Source: Aureococcus anophagefferens (Eukaryota > Sar > Pelagophyceae > Pelagomonadales > Pelagomonadaceae). Taken from it: a DNA stretch of 17,657 nt. The stretch covers positions 5,954 through 23,610 of the forward strand of contig NW_008705629.1 in NCBI RefSeq assembly GCF_000186865.1. The letters run 5' to 3'. Below are positions 10,001-17,523 of this stretch, one piece after another (position 1 is the stretch's first letter; each line of letters opens with the position of its first letter). The translations under genes were made by a program, and so were the position numbers. Below the pieces are notes generated by a model that ran no database searches, was not told where the DNA came from, and worked only from the letters and a program-made list of their open reading frames with translations.

Positions 10001-13000
10001 TAACGTGATCGCCTGAATCGCAGGGAGAACTTTGATGGAATGCGTTTCTACAAGAGCTCCTAGAGTCACAGAAAGATGCGAAGGGTTGATGCTGGATGTG
10101 CTATCTGTCTGTTGAGCAACAATCGGTGAAACAGAGAAACCAAGAATGTCCTCTATTGCATCCCAATGGCGTCTTTTCAGATAATGAGACTGAAGTTCTC
10201 GCACAAGACGTATAACGAGACTAAACTCGTCAGCCATGGCATGATATGCAGCTGCAGCTTGATTCTCGGTCAATTCACCGACACTCGCCTGAAATATTGA
10301 GCTAAAGGTTGATAATGCTTTCTCAAGTGAATCTGGATCGAGATCGTTGCATCGTGCCTAAGTTGGGGGAGGAATGATCCACTAAACAAGAAACATTCGC
10401 GGACAGGTGACGCTTGCACCTCCATCCATAGCGTCGTCTGATAACGCCAACCTTCAGCTGCGCACCAAAGCTGCCTCAGCCTAGCTAATTTCTTCACTAG
10501 TGATTTCAGATCGCTCGCGTCTAGCGGGTCCTGCTGTAGTGCAAATTGATATTGTCTCACCCGTGCAGTCTGAGAGACAAGGTTTGCTATGCTCAATGAT
10601 ACATGGTCCAGATGTCTTCGAGCATCGGCAGGATCTTGAGTTGGGTGTGCCAGGAAGTCTAGCTCTAACCTAGGTGTATGGACAGCCTTCTTGAAGCTCG
10701 GTAGCACGAGAAATGAAGTGACACTGGATAGAGCTCTGCTTTTACGGAAAGAGTCGGAGCGCGAAGCGCGCCAACCTCGGCATTAATTTGTTCAGTAAAC
10801 TGTGGTGCGCCTTCTTGCACCGCAGTATTTGCATTATTCAGACTTGATCGCACTTGTGTATCAAGATTCTTCAACAAGACCGCGCAGTTTATAGTCGTCT
10901 CTGGGATTGGAGAATCGTACGCAACAAGAAGCGTGTGTAAGGTGCCGAGGAGCTCGCAAGCGTCGTGAAGTGTGGGTAGAATTGAATTGGCAGTCGCTAA
11001 AGTCTGTGTCAATTTCACATAATCATCAACACGTACAGGTACAATAGATAAAGCTTCATGTTGTTGCGCCAGTTTCTGTAACAGCAGGTTGGTCCGGGAA
11101 TTGTACAGGTGCGGACCATGCATTCGAGCTACACGAAGGCACTTGTCAGGACTTGGTCTCAGTGCGGCGCACACGCTTGAAGAATCAACAAGTATCATAC
11201 CAACAAATTGAGTCTCAGGGAGCGCGGCAAATACGGCGGACTCTGCGACGTAGCGAGCAAGAAGAGTCTCAAGTTCAGCAATTGTCAAATTCAAGGTGTA
11301 AGCGAAAGTACCATGGCCATTATCATTCCCCGGAATGCTGTTTCTGATGTGACTCGAGGCTCCTAACTCAGCATCTTTCAATAATGAATGTGGACACTCC
11401 AATTCAGCCTGTTCTAGAAAAAGATCGTGCTCTCTCAGGGATTGCATAAATCGATCGAACCCACGAGCGTATGCAACGGCATACATGGACGCGTTGTCTA
11501 GACATGCATATATGCGACTAAGCATAAATTGAAAGTCCTGATTCACCGATAAGATACTGTTGAGATCAAGACTCTGATCGAGGGCGCTCGCTTCGTCCGC
11601 TGCGGAAACAAATGGTGAAAATTCTTTGTCAGATAGAAGCCGTGGCGGGGAGGTCAGTATGCCGAGCCCATCAGCTATTATCTCTCTCAGGTGAGCTTTT
11701 AGCTCTGGTCCGGATGGACTTGGCATCAATTTCTGGGTAGGTGTAATGAACTCCAAGCAAATGCGGAACAGAGGTCGCAAAACTCGCTGCAGTGGACCAC
11801 CCGCCTCAAGAGACTCTTTGGCTGGCTCTGAACCGATCACTGCACCAGCAACCGCGTCGGCAACCGCTGCCGCTGAGGATGTCTCGCCGAATACTCGGAG
11901 AGCTATGGCGGATGCTAATGCAGCGTCTGGGTTCGCTGCTGCACATGCAGCTGCTTCACGTGAATTGATATCGTGATGCATCTGAATCGTGAACTTGGAG
12001 TCAAGCACTGTATCTGCCTCCAGGCACGCGCGCATCATCTCCGACACGGACGAAGTCGCGACTTGGAGGTAAACTTCAGCGATCTGAAAGTCCACAAGGC
12101 GCAGGAACTTGACAAGTTTCTGGCAGTGAGCTCTCATTGCTGCGCGCTGTGTATAACCACCGCCCGAGGTGGCAACTCCGAATCCACAACTTTCCAAGAA
12201 ATCGGCCAATGACTTTCGGCAACTGCGCAGAATTAGATTGTGCACGCTTTCCATGCAACTCTCTATTTGTAACTCCACTTCAGATTTTTGTTGAGCTTGG
12301 CGATCACCGAACTGTGAGATGGAGCCTGTGGAGGACTGCACATCAAACAGCCGCAGTCGCCAAAGTTTTTGGCACATCAACCGCAGCTGAAGGAGACAGG
12401 AGCGGTGCATTGGATGCAACAAGAAAAGTTCGTGTTGCAGTGCCTTCTTGCAACGGGAGAGCTTATGTGACTTTGTGCTTTTGCGCCATGCCATAAAGGT
12501 CCGCCACTTTGGGAATCTCCGAAAGAAAGGTATGGATTTTAATGCAATGAATAAGGCTGCCTGACGTTCATGCTCTTCGAGAGTTACAAACTCGACTCCG
12601 CCATGCTTATGTTTGTGTGTCAACCCTAAAGGCGAGGATAGATAAAAGTCGTCCCCTATTGCTTCGTGATGTACTTGAGATAAGCAATACGGGTTGTAAG
12701 GCGATGCTATGCAATACTCGTAGTCAAATTCACTTCTGAATACGCTGCTCGAACCAACGATCATCTTAGTACCATCTGTCCCCGTCCCTCCCAAAGCTGG
12801 CCTGGGTGAAAGGTGTGCTTTTGCATGATTTTCCTCATTAAAAGGCTGACCATTTCCCTTGAAGAGTGCAGCTCTAATGGAGAACTTTCTGTTTAAGTGC
12901 CGAGTATGGGATATGCGCGAAGGCGCGTTTTCAATGGGGGGTTGGGATCGCCAAGGCCTTGCAGAGGCCACCAATGTAGCAGACTGAGAAATGCTTGTCT

Positions 13001-13145
13001 GCGGAGTCAGTGCTAAACGATGCAACAGCCTGCTTGGTGCAAGCGCATTTTCCAGCGAGGAGGCAAGTAGGTCTGGCTTTTCTGTCATAATCGTTTCTCC
13101 CCTGAAGATCTTTAAGATACTGTGGCTTGAGTGCTCCGATCTCAT
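12..13145 (-). CDS. Divergent axonemal-type dynein heavy chain, AAA1 inactive and stalk reduced
   Basis: Proposed gene: exons 13145-10746, 10689-10420, 10288-7093 and 7036-12, all phases compatible, about 4,296 aa, the usual size of a dynein heavy chain. Visible order: axonemal-type tail (residues ~130-330), linker (~925-1330), AAA1 (~1470-1720), AAA2 P-loop (~1843), AAA3 P-loop (~2397) with Walker B FVDDISVP (~2465), degenerate AAA4 (~2810), AAA5 with RWPLIIDP (~3296), AAA6 with GEWVLV (~3874) and a C-terminal domain ending near CPLY. Dynein heavy chains are ring ATPases that move on microtubules; this one lacks the AAA1 catalytic residues and most of the stalk, so a structural or regulatory axonemal role is inferred. 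The start is the ATG at 13145; the ATG at 13088 is an alternative, and no in-frame stop was found just upstream. One ambiguous base lies at 4975. Family call is strong; subclass is uncertain (DNAH6/DNAH14-like tail, or a DNHD1-like divergent class). Confidence 0.88.
7037..7092 (-). other. Candidate intron 3, or 1-nt frame break, in AAA2 of dynein
   Basis: The frame ends at a TAG just after NNPELSLRRTSSI and the next frame opens nearby in another phase. A GT-AG intron (GTACATCC at 7092, ATGTTAG at 7037, 56 nt) is phase 1 at both ends and restores one frame into LIWSGIRSNN and then LASGERI, the expected AAA2 block. An alternative is a single-base shift near 7095-7105, which would give YIQYLGTTDDTSRL, resembling the family WIESLNxVxDDNxxL. 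The sequence alone does not decide. Confidence 0.45.
8255..8289 (-). other. Degenerate AAA1 Walker B of dynein
   Basis: Reads TWACFVGVNAM where the family has AWxCFDEFNRI. The flanking W-A-C-F and N positions are conserved, but the metal-binding Asp is Val and the catalytic Glu is Gly. Confidence 0.75.
8438..8470 (-). other. Degenerate AAA1 Walker A of dynein
   Basis: Reads GSRAGWCMAST where dynein AAA1 has GPAGTGKTETT. From TERCW to SVDC the segment is 49 residues against 48 in the consensus, so the alignment is essentially ungapped. At the P-loop, the lysine is Cys and the following threonine is Met. Loss of nucleotide binding at AAA1 is inferred. Confidence 0.75.
10289..10419 (-). other. 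Candidate intron 2 of dynein gene (131 nt)
   Basis: Donor GAG|GTGCAAG at 10419 and acceptor TATTTCAG|GC at 10289 are both phase 0. Joining them turns ...TTLWME directly into ASVGELTENQ..., continuing the pre-linker pattern of dyneins, whereas the unspliced frame leaves dynein-like sequence and stops at 10270. It is longer than the other introns seen, so it could hide a micro-exon. Confidence 0.6.
10420..10689 (-). other. Dynein exon 2: tail region just before the linker
   Basis: Encodes about 90 residues. It contains LRQLWCAAEGWRYQTTLWME, which fits the pre-linker pattern of dynein heavy chains (L-W-x-x-x-x-x-W-x-x-x-x-x-x-W). The frame continues beyond this exon into sequence without dynein character, which marks the start of the next intron. 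Confidence 0.65.
10690..10745 (-). other. Candidate intron 1 of dynein gene (56 nt, boundaries uncertain)
   Basis: The frame from 13145 runs into a stop near 10665, while a new frame is open from about 10760 down to 10270, so a splice or frameshift must lie between. A GT donor (GTAAAAGC) at 10745 and an AG acceptor at 10690 (or 10687) both sit in phase 0 and remove 56 (or 59) nt, the size class of the other introns here. Neighbouring protein is poorly conserved, so the exact boundaries are not confirmed. Confidence 0.5.
10746..13145 (-). other. Dynein exon 1: N-terminal tail
   Basis: Encodes residues 1-800. The first ~130 residues are Ser/Ala-rich and look disordered. A block around residues 140-330 matches the tail of single-headed inner-arm axonemal dyneins: a Y-N-P-Y segment, then ALKSIPFFRRFPKWRTFMAWR (residues ~198-218; the family pattern is I-P-F-F-x-x-Y-x-x-W-K-x-F-x-x-W-R), then LFLLHP and a long helical stretch. 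An alanine-rich run lies near residues 400-425. The tail is where axonemal dyneins dimerise or bind intermediate and light chains and dock on the doublet microtubule. Cytoplasmic dyneins lack this IPFF...WR block as far as I know, which is why I prefer an axonemal origin. Confidence 0.8.
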
Positions 13146-13293
13146 TCCAACCCCCGGGCGAACATAACGAGATAGTAAAGTAAGGGGTGCTGAACTATCG
13201 AGGCTACGCGGTGACGGTGCACCGGCGTCTCTGTTATCCTCACGGGGACTGAGGCCACTCTCGTACTAAACCCGCGGACGGAACACGAGAACC

Positions 13294-13830
13294 TTAGGAT
13301 ACCTTACTGGGCTTAGGTTCCTTCAACTTCAAGTAGGGGGCGACACTGAAAACCCGGGATTTTGCCGTCGTCGAGCCGAGCTCCGAGGCTTCGCCCATCA
13401 CGAGGAGCCCGCGTAGGAACTCGAAAACGACTTTCGGCTCGTCCGGATCCGTCTGGATTGAGCGAAGTTTGGTACTAGCCTGAGAAGAGCTCGTTTTTTT
13501 CCGCGGAACGCGCGTCGGGGACGCGCGGGCGTTTCGAGGAAGTTCCTGTGCTGCGGGTCCGCGAGCATGGCCTCCAGGACACTGGCGTAGTGGGGGCGGC
13601 TCACGTAGACGGCGACCGACGCCTCGAATTCGAGGCCCTGGCGCCCGCCGGAGGCGCGGGACTCGCCGACGTAGAAGCCCTTGGAGTAGTTCGCCTCGAG
13701 CCACGTGTAGTAGTCCTTGGCGCCCTTGCCCTTCCTCCGTGGACCTTCTGAGACCGCGCGAAGCTGTCGGGACGTGACGCGGCGAATAGCAGCACGCTGG
13801 TGACCTGGTTGGGATCAGGACCCAGCAAAG
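13294..13830 (-). CDS. C-terminal part of an unrecognised GC-rich gene (broken frame, 5' end unresolved)
   Basis: I do not recognise this protein. Three consecutive minus-strand stretches in different frames look coding because third positions are almost all G or C: about 13830-13740 (PNQVTSVLLFAASRPDSF), about 13736-13527 (KDYYTWLEANYSKGFYVGES, then SVAVYVSRPHYASVLEAML) and 13479-13294 (DEPKVVFEFLRGLL to APYLKLKEPKPSKVS, then TAA). The second and third join through a candidate 47-nt GC-AG intron. The first and second are offset by one base within the run near 13730-13745, which could be a sequencing or assembly indel, a missed splice or a real frameshift, so a pseudogene is possible. Frame 1 is closed by a TAA near 13853, so an upstream exon would be needed for a start. 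Codon bias differs sharply from the neighbouring dynein gene. Confidence 0.45.
   Translation of the reverse strand, partial: LCWVLIPTRSPACCYSPRHVPTASRGLRRSTEEGQGRQGLLHVARGELLQGLLRRRVPRLRRAPGPRIRGVGRRLREPPPLRQCPGGHARGPAAQELPRNARASPTRVPRKKTSSSQASTKLRSIQTDPDEPKVVFEFLRGLLVMGEASELGSTTAKSRVFSVAPYLKLKEPKPSKVS
13480..13526 (-). other. Candidate GC-AG intron (47 nt) in the GC-rich gene
   Basis: Donor CCC|GCGCGT at 13526 and acceptor CTCTTCTCAG|GCT at 13480, both phase 0, join ...NFLETP to ASTKLRSIQT. The pyrimidine-rich acceptor and the 47-nt length match the introns proved by homology in the ODAD3 gene. There is no homologue to confirm it. Confidence 0.45.
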
Positions 13831-14078
13831 TCTCTCTCTTGCAGAGCGAGCTTTAAGCGCCGACGAGCAGCGCTGCGGTTGCTGCGGCCACTCGGGCCGG
13901 CGCAAGGCGCGGGGAACCGAATCCAAACGCCCGGAGGCGCACAGCCGGGCCGACGGGCGGCGACAAGAGGCAGCCCAGCTCTCGCAAAACGCGGTTGGTC
14001 GATGATGCCGACCAGGATCGATAATATTATGTGGCTGAGAAGGCCTGAGAGCGGCACCTTCACAACAAACCTTCGGAT

Positions 14079-14161
14079 CGAAACGTGGCTGGCAGCGCTC
14101 GAGACTTCAGGACGGCGTCTCTGCACATAAGTCTGAGCGAAATGTGGCTCTGAGCGCTCGA
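14079..14161. repeat. Two imperfect 24-bp direct repeats
   Basis: CGAAACGTGGCTGGCAGCGC... at 14079-14102 and CGAAATGTGGCTCTGAGCGC... at 14138-14161 agree at 20 of 24 positions, 59 bp apart. Likely an old short tandem duplication. Confidence 0.5.
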
Positions 14162-14512
14162 AGGGTTGCCCCTGCAACTCAAGCTCAAGGCTGTAGGACG
14201 TGCGGGCGCTCGGCCTAGGACGTCGACAGCGTTTCGCGCAATCGCAGCTCGTTGCGTTCGATTGTGGTCTCTGCACTGGCATCCGAGCCTGTCCATGAAG
14301 ATGTGGCATCGCCGCGTCGGCTACCGCAGCGTACGGTAACGCCGGTAGCGCTGCTACGGGCTGCCCCAGAGCCCCTGCGCCGTCGTGGGGCAGCCCCCGG
14401 GTCTGCGTCTCCGCGCGCGCCGGCGGCAGCGCGACGCCACCAATCGAGGACGACAACACCGACAACGAGGCCCAGACTCGACGGCGAGGCGTCCAGGACG
14501 AGGAGCTTCGCG

Positions 14513-14524
14513 GCGCGCGCGCGC
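14513..14524. repeat. GC dinucleotide run
   Basis: Six consecutive GC units inside a longer CG-alternating stretch; a potential Z-DNA-forming simple repeat. Confidence 0.5.
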
Positions 14525-14833
14525 CCGCGTCCACGGCCGCCGCTCGGATGCGCGGCCTTCTCTAGGCCACCGACGGCACGGCAATGAGAAGGGCTGGGTC
14601 GCCGCCGCGCCGAAACACATGATCAGCTCGCTCGCTCGCGACGCGGCACGCTCTTCAACACATGCTTTCCATGCGAATCGCGCGCAGCGCGAGGGAAAAT
14701 TTTGGAGCTCGTCCTCTCAAGGGAGCGTCGAAATGACTCTCACGGCCAGCGACGGCCAGACGTAGCGGCGTAAATTTGACACGAGTTCCCTCTCCCGGCG
14801 CCTAAGGATCGTAGAAGAGCAGCGTCGTCCGCG

Positions 14834-14855
14834 CGCGCGATGCGCGCATCGCGCG
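14834..14855. repeat. Perfect 22-bp palindrome
   Basis: CGCGCGATGCG followed immediately by CGCATCGCGCG, its exact reverse complement. It could be a cruciform, a binding site for a dimeric factor or a by-product of GC-rich sequence. Confidence 0.7.
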
Positions 14856-14914
14856 GTGGAAATTTTGCAGAAAATGCCGTTTGCAGCCACGAAACGACAC
14901 GCTGTGCCCGGCTC

Positions 14915-14943
14915 GCGGCCTTCGGCCGCCGCCGTTTTTTTTT
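14915..14943 (+). repeat. Strong hairpin followed by nine T
   Basis: GCGGCC-TTC-GGCCGC (14915-14929) is a perfect 6-bp stem with a 3-nt loop, followed by GCCG and nine Ts (14935-14943). It resembles a Pol III stop or intrinsic terminator, but no RNA gene with A/B boxes was found upstream. Confidence 0.5.
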
Positions 14944-15029
14944 GCCGCGCGGGTCGGCATGACCTACCAACCCAATACGCTCTCCCTGGTCCGTCAAGTG
15001 CAGGGCACTGTGACCCATTCCGGCCGGGG

Positions 15030-15117
15030 CGATTTAGTGGGGAGCCCTAAACCGGCGCATTCGCCATGGTGCGCCGCACCACGCAGTCCCCTAAATTTTC
15101 GCGTCCCCACTAAACCG
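15030..15117. repeat. 88-bp foldback element with terminal inverted repeats
   Basis: Outer arms CGATTTAGTGGGGA (15030-15043) and TCCCCACTAAACCG (15104-15117) are inverted repeats with one mismatch in 14. At the exact centre lies a second hairpin, TGGTGCG-C-CGCACCA (15067-15081). CCCTAAA occurs inside each half (15045-15051 and 15089-15095). The symmetry suggests a tiny MITE-like remnant or a cruciform-forming site. Confidence 0.55.
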
Positions 15118-15171
15118 GGGAGTCGCTCCAGGGACGCCTCCAAAAACCAGGCACCAGCGGAGGCGGAGCGG

Positions 15172-15192
15172 AGCCCGGGGAGCACCCGGGCT
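15172..15192. repeat. Hairpin, 8-bp perfect stem
   Basis: AGCCCGGG and CCCGGGCT flank the 5-nt loop GAGCA. Function unknown. Confidence 0.6.
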
Positions 15193-15358
15193 CAGTTACC
15201 CCCCCCTATTCCTTGCAACCCGCCAGCCCTCAAGCCGGCACACATCCTAGCCCCCCCCGCCCCTGTTTCCTCGCAATTTCCCGTGGTATACGCTAACTTC
15301 AAGTTAACTGGAAAGGTTGGCTAGCAAGGTTGGGTTAGGTCAGGTTCGCCACGGCCCT

Positions 15359-15374
15359 GCTTGTTTTTACAAGC
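15359..15374. repeat. Hairpin, 6-bp stem with T4 loop
   Basis: GCTTGT-TTTT-ACAAGC is a perfect stem-loop about 300 bp beyond the ODAD3 stop codon on its 3' side; a role in 3' end formation is only a possibility. Confidence 0.5.
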
Positions 15375-15675
15375 ATTCCTCCAGAAGCACAACTAGCTTG
15401 GGCATGCATAGCCGGGTTGGGCTCGCTGCGCTTCGCCTGCCTCCCCTCGGTCGGAGCCACATGTTTGGTTGATGTTGCTCGCTTCGCTCGCTTTACACCA
15501 CTCATCAAAAGTTTCGACGTGCCGCGCGGAATCCGTTCTGGTAGGGTCACACGATCGGCGTCGGCGTCGGCGTCCCTCCACGAGCAAAGTCTAACCTCCA
15601 CGACACCTGGGTAGGGCCCGCACGTGATGTGCCACACTGGGAAATGGTCTATAGGTGCGTCGAATTTCATGACAT

Positions 15676-17523
15676 TCAATCTGCTCTAGTGGCCTTCTTC
15701 CTGAACTTTCTTTTGTCCTGCGCCATCAAAATCTGTGAGGATGCTTTCTTTACCTTATCACGAGTCAACTCGTCGTCAAGTTCACCATTAAGTAGATCAT
15801 CATTGTCCTTCAAGGCACCGTCATTGTCCTCCCAATCTTCGTCAAGCAGTGGTAAATCAATGCGCTGGTTATAAGGGCGAGTTCTCAAAAGTTGGAATTC
15901 ATCCCCATCTTTGGCTCCATTGTCTCCCGCCTCGTACGTCACAGGACCGCCCGCTATTGAATCATCATCAGCTGCGATGTGGATCCGAGCTAACAGCTCA
16001 ATCATCATCTTCTCATTCTCCGACATGACACGAACAGTTGTCTCGTCCGTCAGCTGCAGTTGCTTCCCCCCAACCTCCTCTCTAATGCCCTCCAGCTTGT
16101 CTTGAAGGTGCTTTACACCCGCCTTCACAGCAATGAGCATCTTAGCGAGCCGTTCGTACTTCGTGCGACATCTTTCAAGTCTTGCAGCAGCAGTGGCAAG
16201 CTGCTCTTCATGATCATCCACCATCTTCCTACGATGGCCTCCACCAGGACCTGAGTATTTGATTTCTTCAACATGCACTTTGATTCGCATCTTCTGTTCG
16301 TTGAGAGCCTCAATTTTTTGCTGATTTTCTTTCGTCAAACTCATCAGGTTTTCAGTCGTACTCTCTTGCGAAACGATTTTCTGGATTACCTCGTTCACAT
16401 CAGAAACGCCTATTCGGGTGTAGTTACCAGCTGGAATTACAGCTATGAAATTCGTCATACCGGTGGCTTCCTTTATTTTTCGGAAGGCAGCTTCGAAGAT
16501 GTCGATCTTTGTGCGTTGCTCCATCCTCTCTTTTGATAGAGTTGACTGTAAAGATGCGTTTGTCATAGTAGCCTTGACTTCTTGCTCACACCCTGCACCG
16601 ATTTCACCTGCCTCCTGTGCGGCAATTTCCAAACGCATCTTTTCGCGCTTCTGAATGCGCTCGAGGGTTTGCTTTCGTAGCTGAACCATTTGGTGGCGTT
16701 CGCGCAGCTCTGTATCACGCCGTCTTCGTTCTTCCTCATAGCCCCCGCGCACATGTTCTAGCTCCGACTGTGCTACCTCGCGAGCGTGGTTTGCATCGCC
16801 AGATAGCAACAAAAGCTCCTCGTAGTCTCTCTGCTTAGCAGCAAATGTTCTTTCAAGAGCAGCAAGTTGGTGATCGAAGCCAATGCGTTCCTCCCTCAAA
16901 CGTTTTACAATTTGTTCGTACGTCTTCTTAATTGACTGCACAACACCATGTAAGATGTAGGCGAATCTCATGTGTGATTACCTGCGCTTCGTTAAACTTG
17001 ATGAGCGCCTTGTCTAATCTGTTTTCAAGCATGCGGATATTGCGTGTAATTGGCGAATCTTCTTGATTAGGCCGTTGTGACTGGAGCTCGAGATCTCTGA
17101 CGCCGTCCCTTAATTTCTCTAATAGCTGATCTTTTATCTTCGTTTGTTCCCTCATCATGTCGAACTGTTTACGAGTCTTAATCAAGTCAGCCTCAAGATT
17201 TCCACTCAGATGAAACGATCCACCGCCGCGCTGCATGACTGAAAGTTTAATTCGGACTTCTTTGTTCTCCTCACGCAGACCTGCGAAGGATTTGGTAGAG
17301 TGTTAACTGTTGAAACACTGTTGCCAGCGTTTGATCTCCTCCTTGTTGGCGGTTTTGTTCGCTTCCAAAATATCTACATTTGCACGTCGGTCGCCTATCA
17401 TAAGAGTCCGCTTGCTATTGAGGTTTAACTCGTAAGAGCACCTTGGAGCAGTCGCATGCGCTCTCGTAGATCGTCGACTTGTTCGGCAACGTTGCCATCG
17501 ACCTCTTTGCGACCCATCACCAT
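15676..17523 (-). CDS. ODAD3: Outer dynein arm docking complex subunit ODAD3 (CCDC151/ODA10 family)
   Basis: Exons 17523-17442, 17394-17329, 17280-16982, 16935-16461 and 16409-15676 splice to about 551 aa; human ODAD3 is about 595 aa. The start is the first ATG after an in-frame stop (17641-17643), so the gene is probably complete. Recognisable family blocks: RLLQGDRRANVDIL, KEEIKRLREENKEVRIKL, MLENRLDKALIKFNEAQ, KKTYEQIVKRLREERIGFD, RDYEELLLLSGDA, FEAAFRKIKEATGVSDVNEV, ISQESTTENLM, EIKYSGPGGGHRRKMVDDHE, LIAVKAGVKHL and a C-terminal acidic tail. Almost the whole protein is predicted coiled coil. In known species this family is needed to attach outer dynein arms to doublet microtubules. Conservation is far higher than in the dynein downstream. 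CCDC114/CCDC63-type docking proteins are the alternative, less likely given the KIKEATGV and IKYSG blocks. Confidence 0.88.
16410..16460 (-). other. ODAD3 intron 4 (51 nt, in-frame and stop-free)
   Basis: Donor CACCG|GTATGA and acceptor CGAATAG|GCGTT, phase 1. It is 17 codons long with no stop, so an open frame runs straight through it and hides it. Removing it converts KEATG + 17 odd residues + VSDVNEV into KEATGVSDVNEV, the uninterrupted family motif. Confidence 0.82.
16936..16981 (-). other. ODAD3 intron 3 (46 nt, GT-AG)
   Basis: Donor GCGCAG|GTAATC and acceptor TTGTGCAG|TCAATT, phase 0. Joining gives IKFNEAQSIKKTYEQIV, the conserved ODAD3 block. Read through, the frame ends at a stop. 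Confidence 0.88.
17281..17328 (-). other. ODAD3 intron 2 (48 nt, GC-AG)
   Basis: Donor ATCAAAC|GCTGGC and acceptor CCTTCGCAG|GTCTGC, phase 1, give KEEIKRLREENKEVR, the conserved family sequence. The only nearby GT donor (17313-17314 region) gives a wrong phase and an immediate stop, so a GC donor is the best solution. Confidence 0.75.
17395..17441 (-). other. ODAD3 intron 1 (47 nt, GT-AG)
   Basis: Donor CAAG|GTGCTC and acceptor ATGATAG|GCGAC, phase 1. Splicing yields LLQGDRRANV, the family L-L-x-G-D-R-K/R-A block. The unspliced frame stops within the intron. Confidence 0.85.

Larger units (their letters stand above)
7093..10288 (-). other. Dynein exon 3: linker, AAA1 and most of AAA2
   Basis: Residues ~891-1955. 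The linker begins near LKRRHWDAIEDILG (dynein L-K-x-R-H-W-x-x-I) and includes SFEL, W-R-A-T-L and RRRGFPRLHL (R-x-x-F-P-R-L in the family). AAA1 follows after YGFEYVG and TERCW (consensus YGYEYLG and TDRCY). The next 26 residues align without gaps to the AAA1 Walker A region, but the P-loop reads GSRAGWCMAST, and Walker B reads WACFVGVN instead of WxCFDEFN. CFRPLLCTLPD keeps the family FRPVxMxxPD position. AAA2 has an intact P-loop GAPGSGKTS (7409-7432), WSDG and a Walker B-like WVLFDFDG. Confidence 0.82.
13831..15675. other. GC-rich intergenic region without a supportable gene
   Basis: Open frames here overlap on both strands, are rich in Arg/Ala/Pro and are explained by high GC content, and none shows a recognisable domain. 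The stretch holds several foldback structures, GC and CGGCGT simple repeats, poly-C runs near 15200-15260 and short near-repeats, listed separately. Composition shifts abruptly to more balanced sequence at the ODAD3 3' end (~15620). Confidence 0.6.

Noticed and set aside
10270..10273. Four-base overlap between two long frames, resembling bacterial translational coupling
   Set aside because: The downstream frame would need a TTG start in the middle of a dynein linker; the homology on both sides and a TTTCAG acceptor show one spliced gene.
13180..13310. Fragments resembling universal LSU rRNA motifs on the minus strand (TCCTAAGGT, AGTACGAGAG, GGATAACAG), as in scrambled organelle rRNA
   Set aside because: Matches stop at 9-10 nt, the order is wrong for an LSU gene, flanks do not fit, and TCCTAAGG is the stop-codon region of the GC-rich coding fragment. 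Best explained by chance.
14070..14150. tRNA-like T-loop (TTTCGATCC on the minus strand)
   Set aside because: No matching acceptor stem, D-arm or anticodon arm in the flanking 75 bases.
14252..14765. Several overlapping Arg/Ala/Pro-rich open frames on both strands
   Set aside because: Long frames in all phases are expected in GC-rich DNA; no domains, no consistent codon bias, no plausible starts or splice sites.
14881..15324. Plus-strand open frame of 147 codons
   Set aside because: It runs through the T9 tract, the foldback element and poly-C runs; its composition follows those repeats and it has no recognisable protein features.
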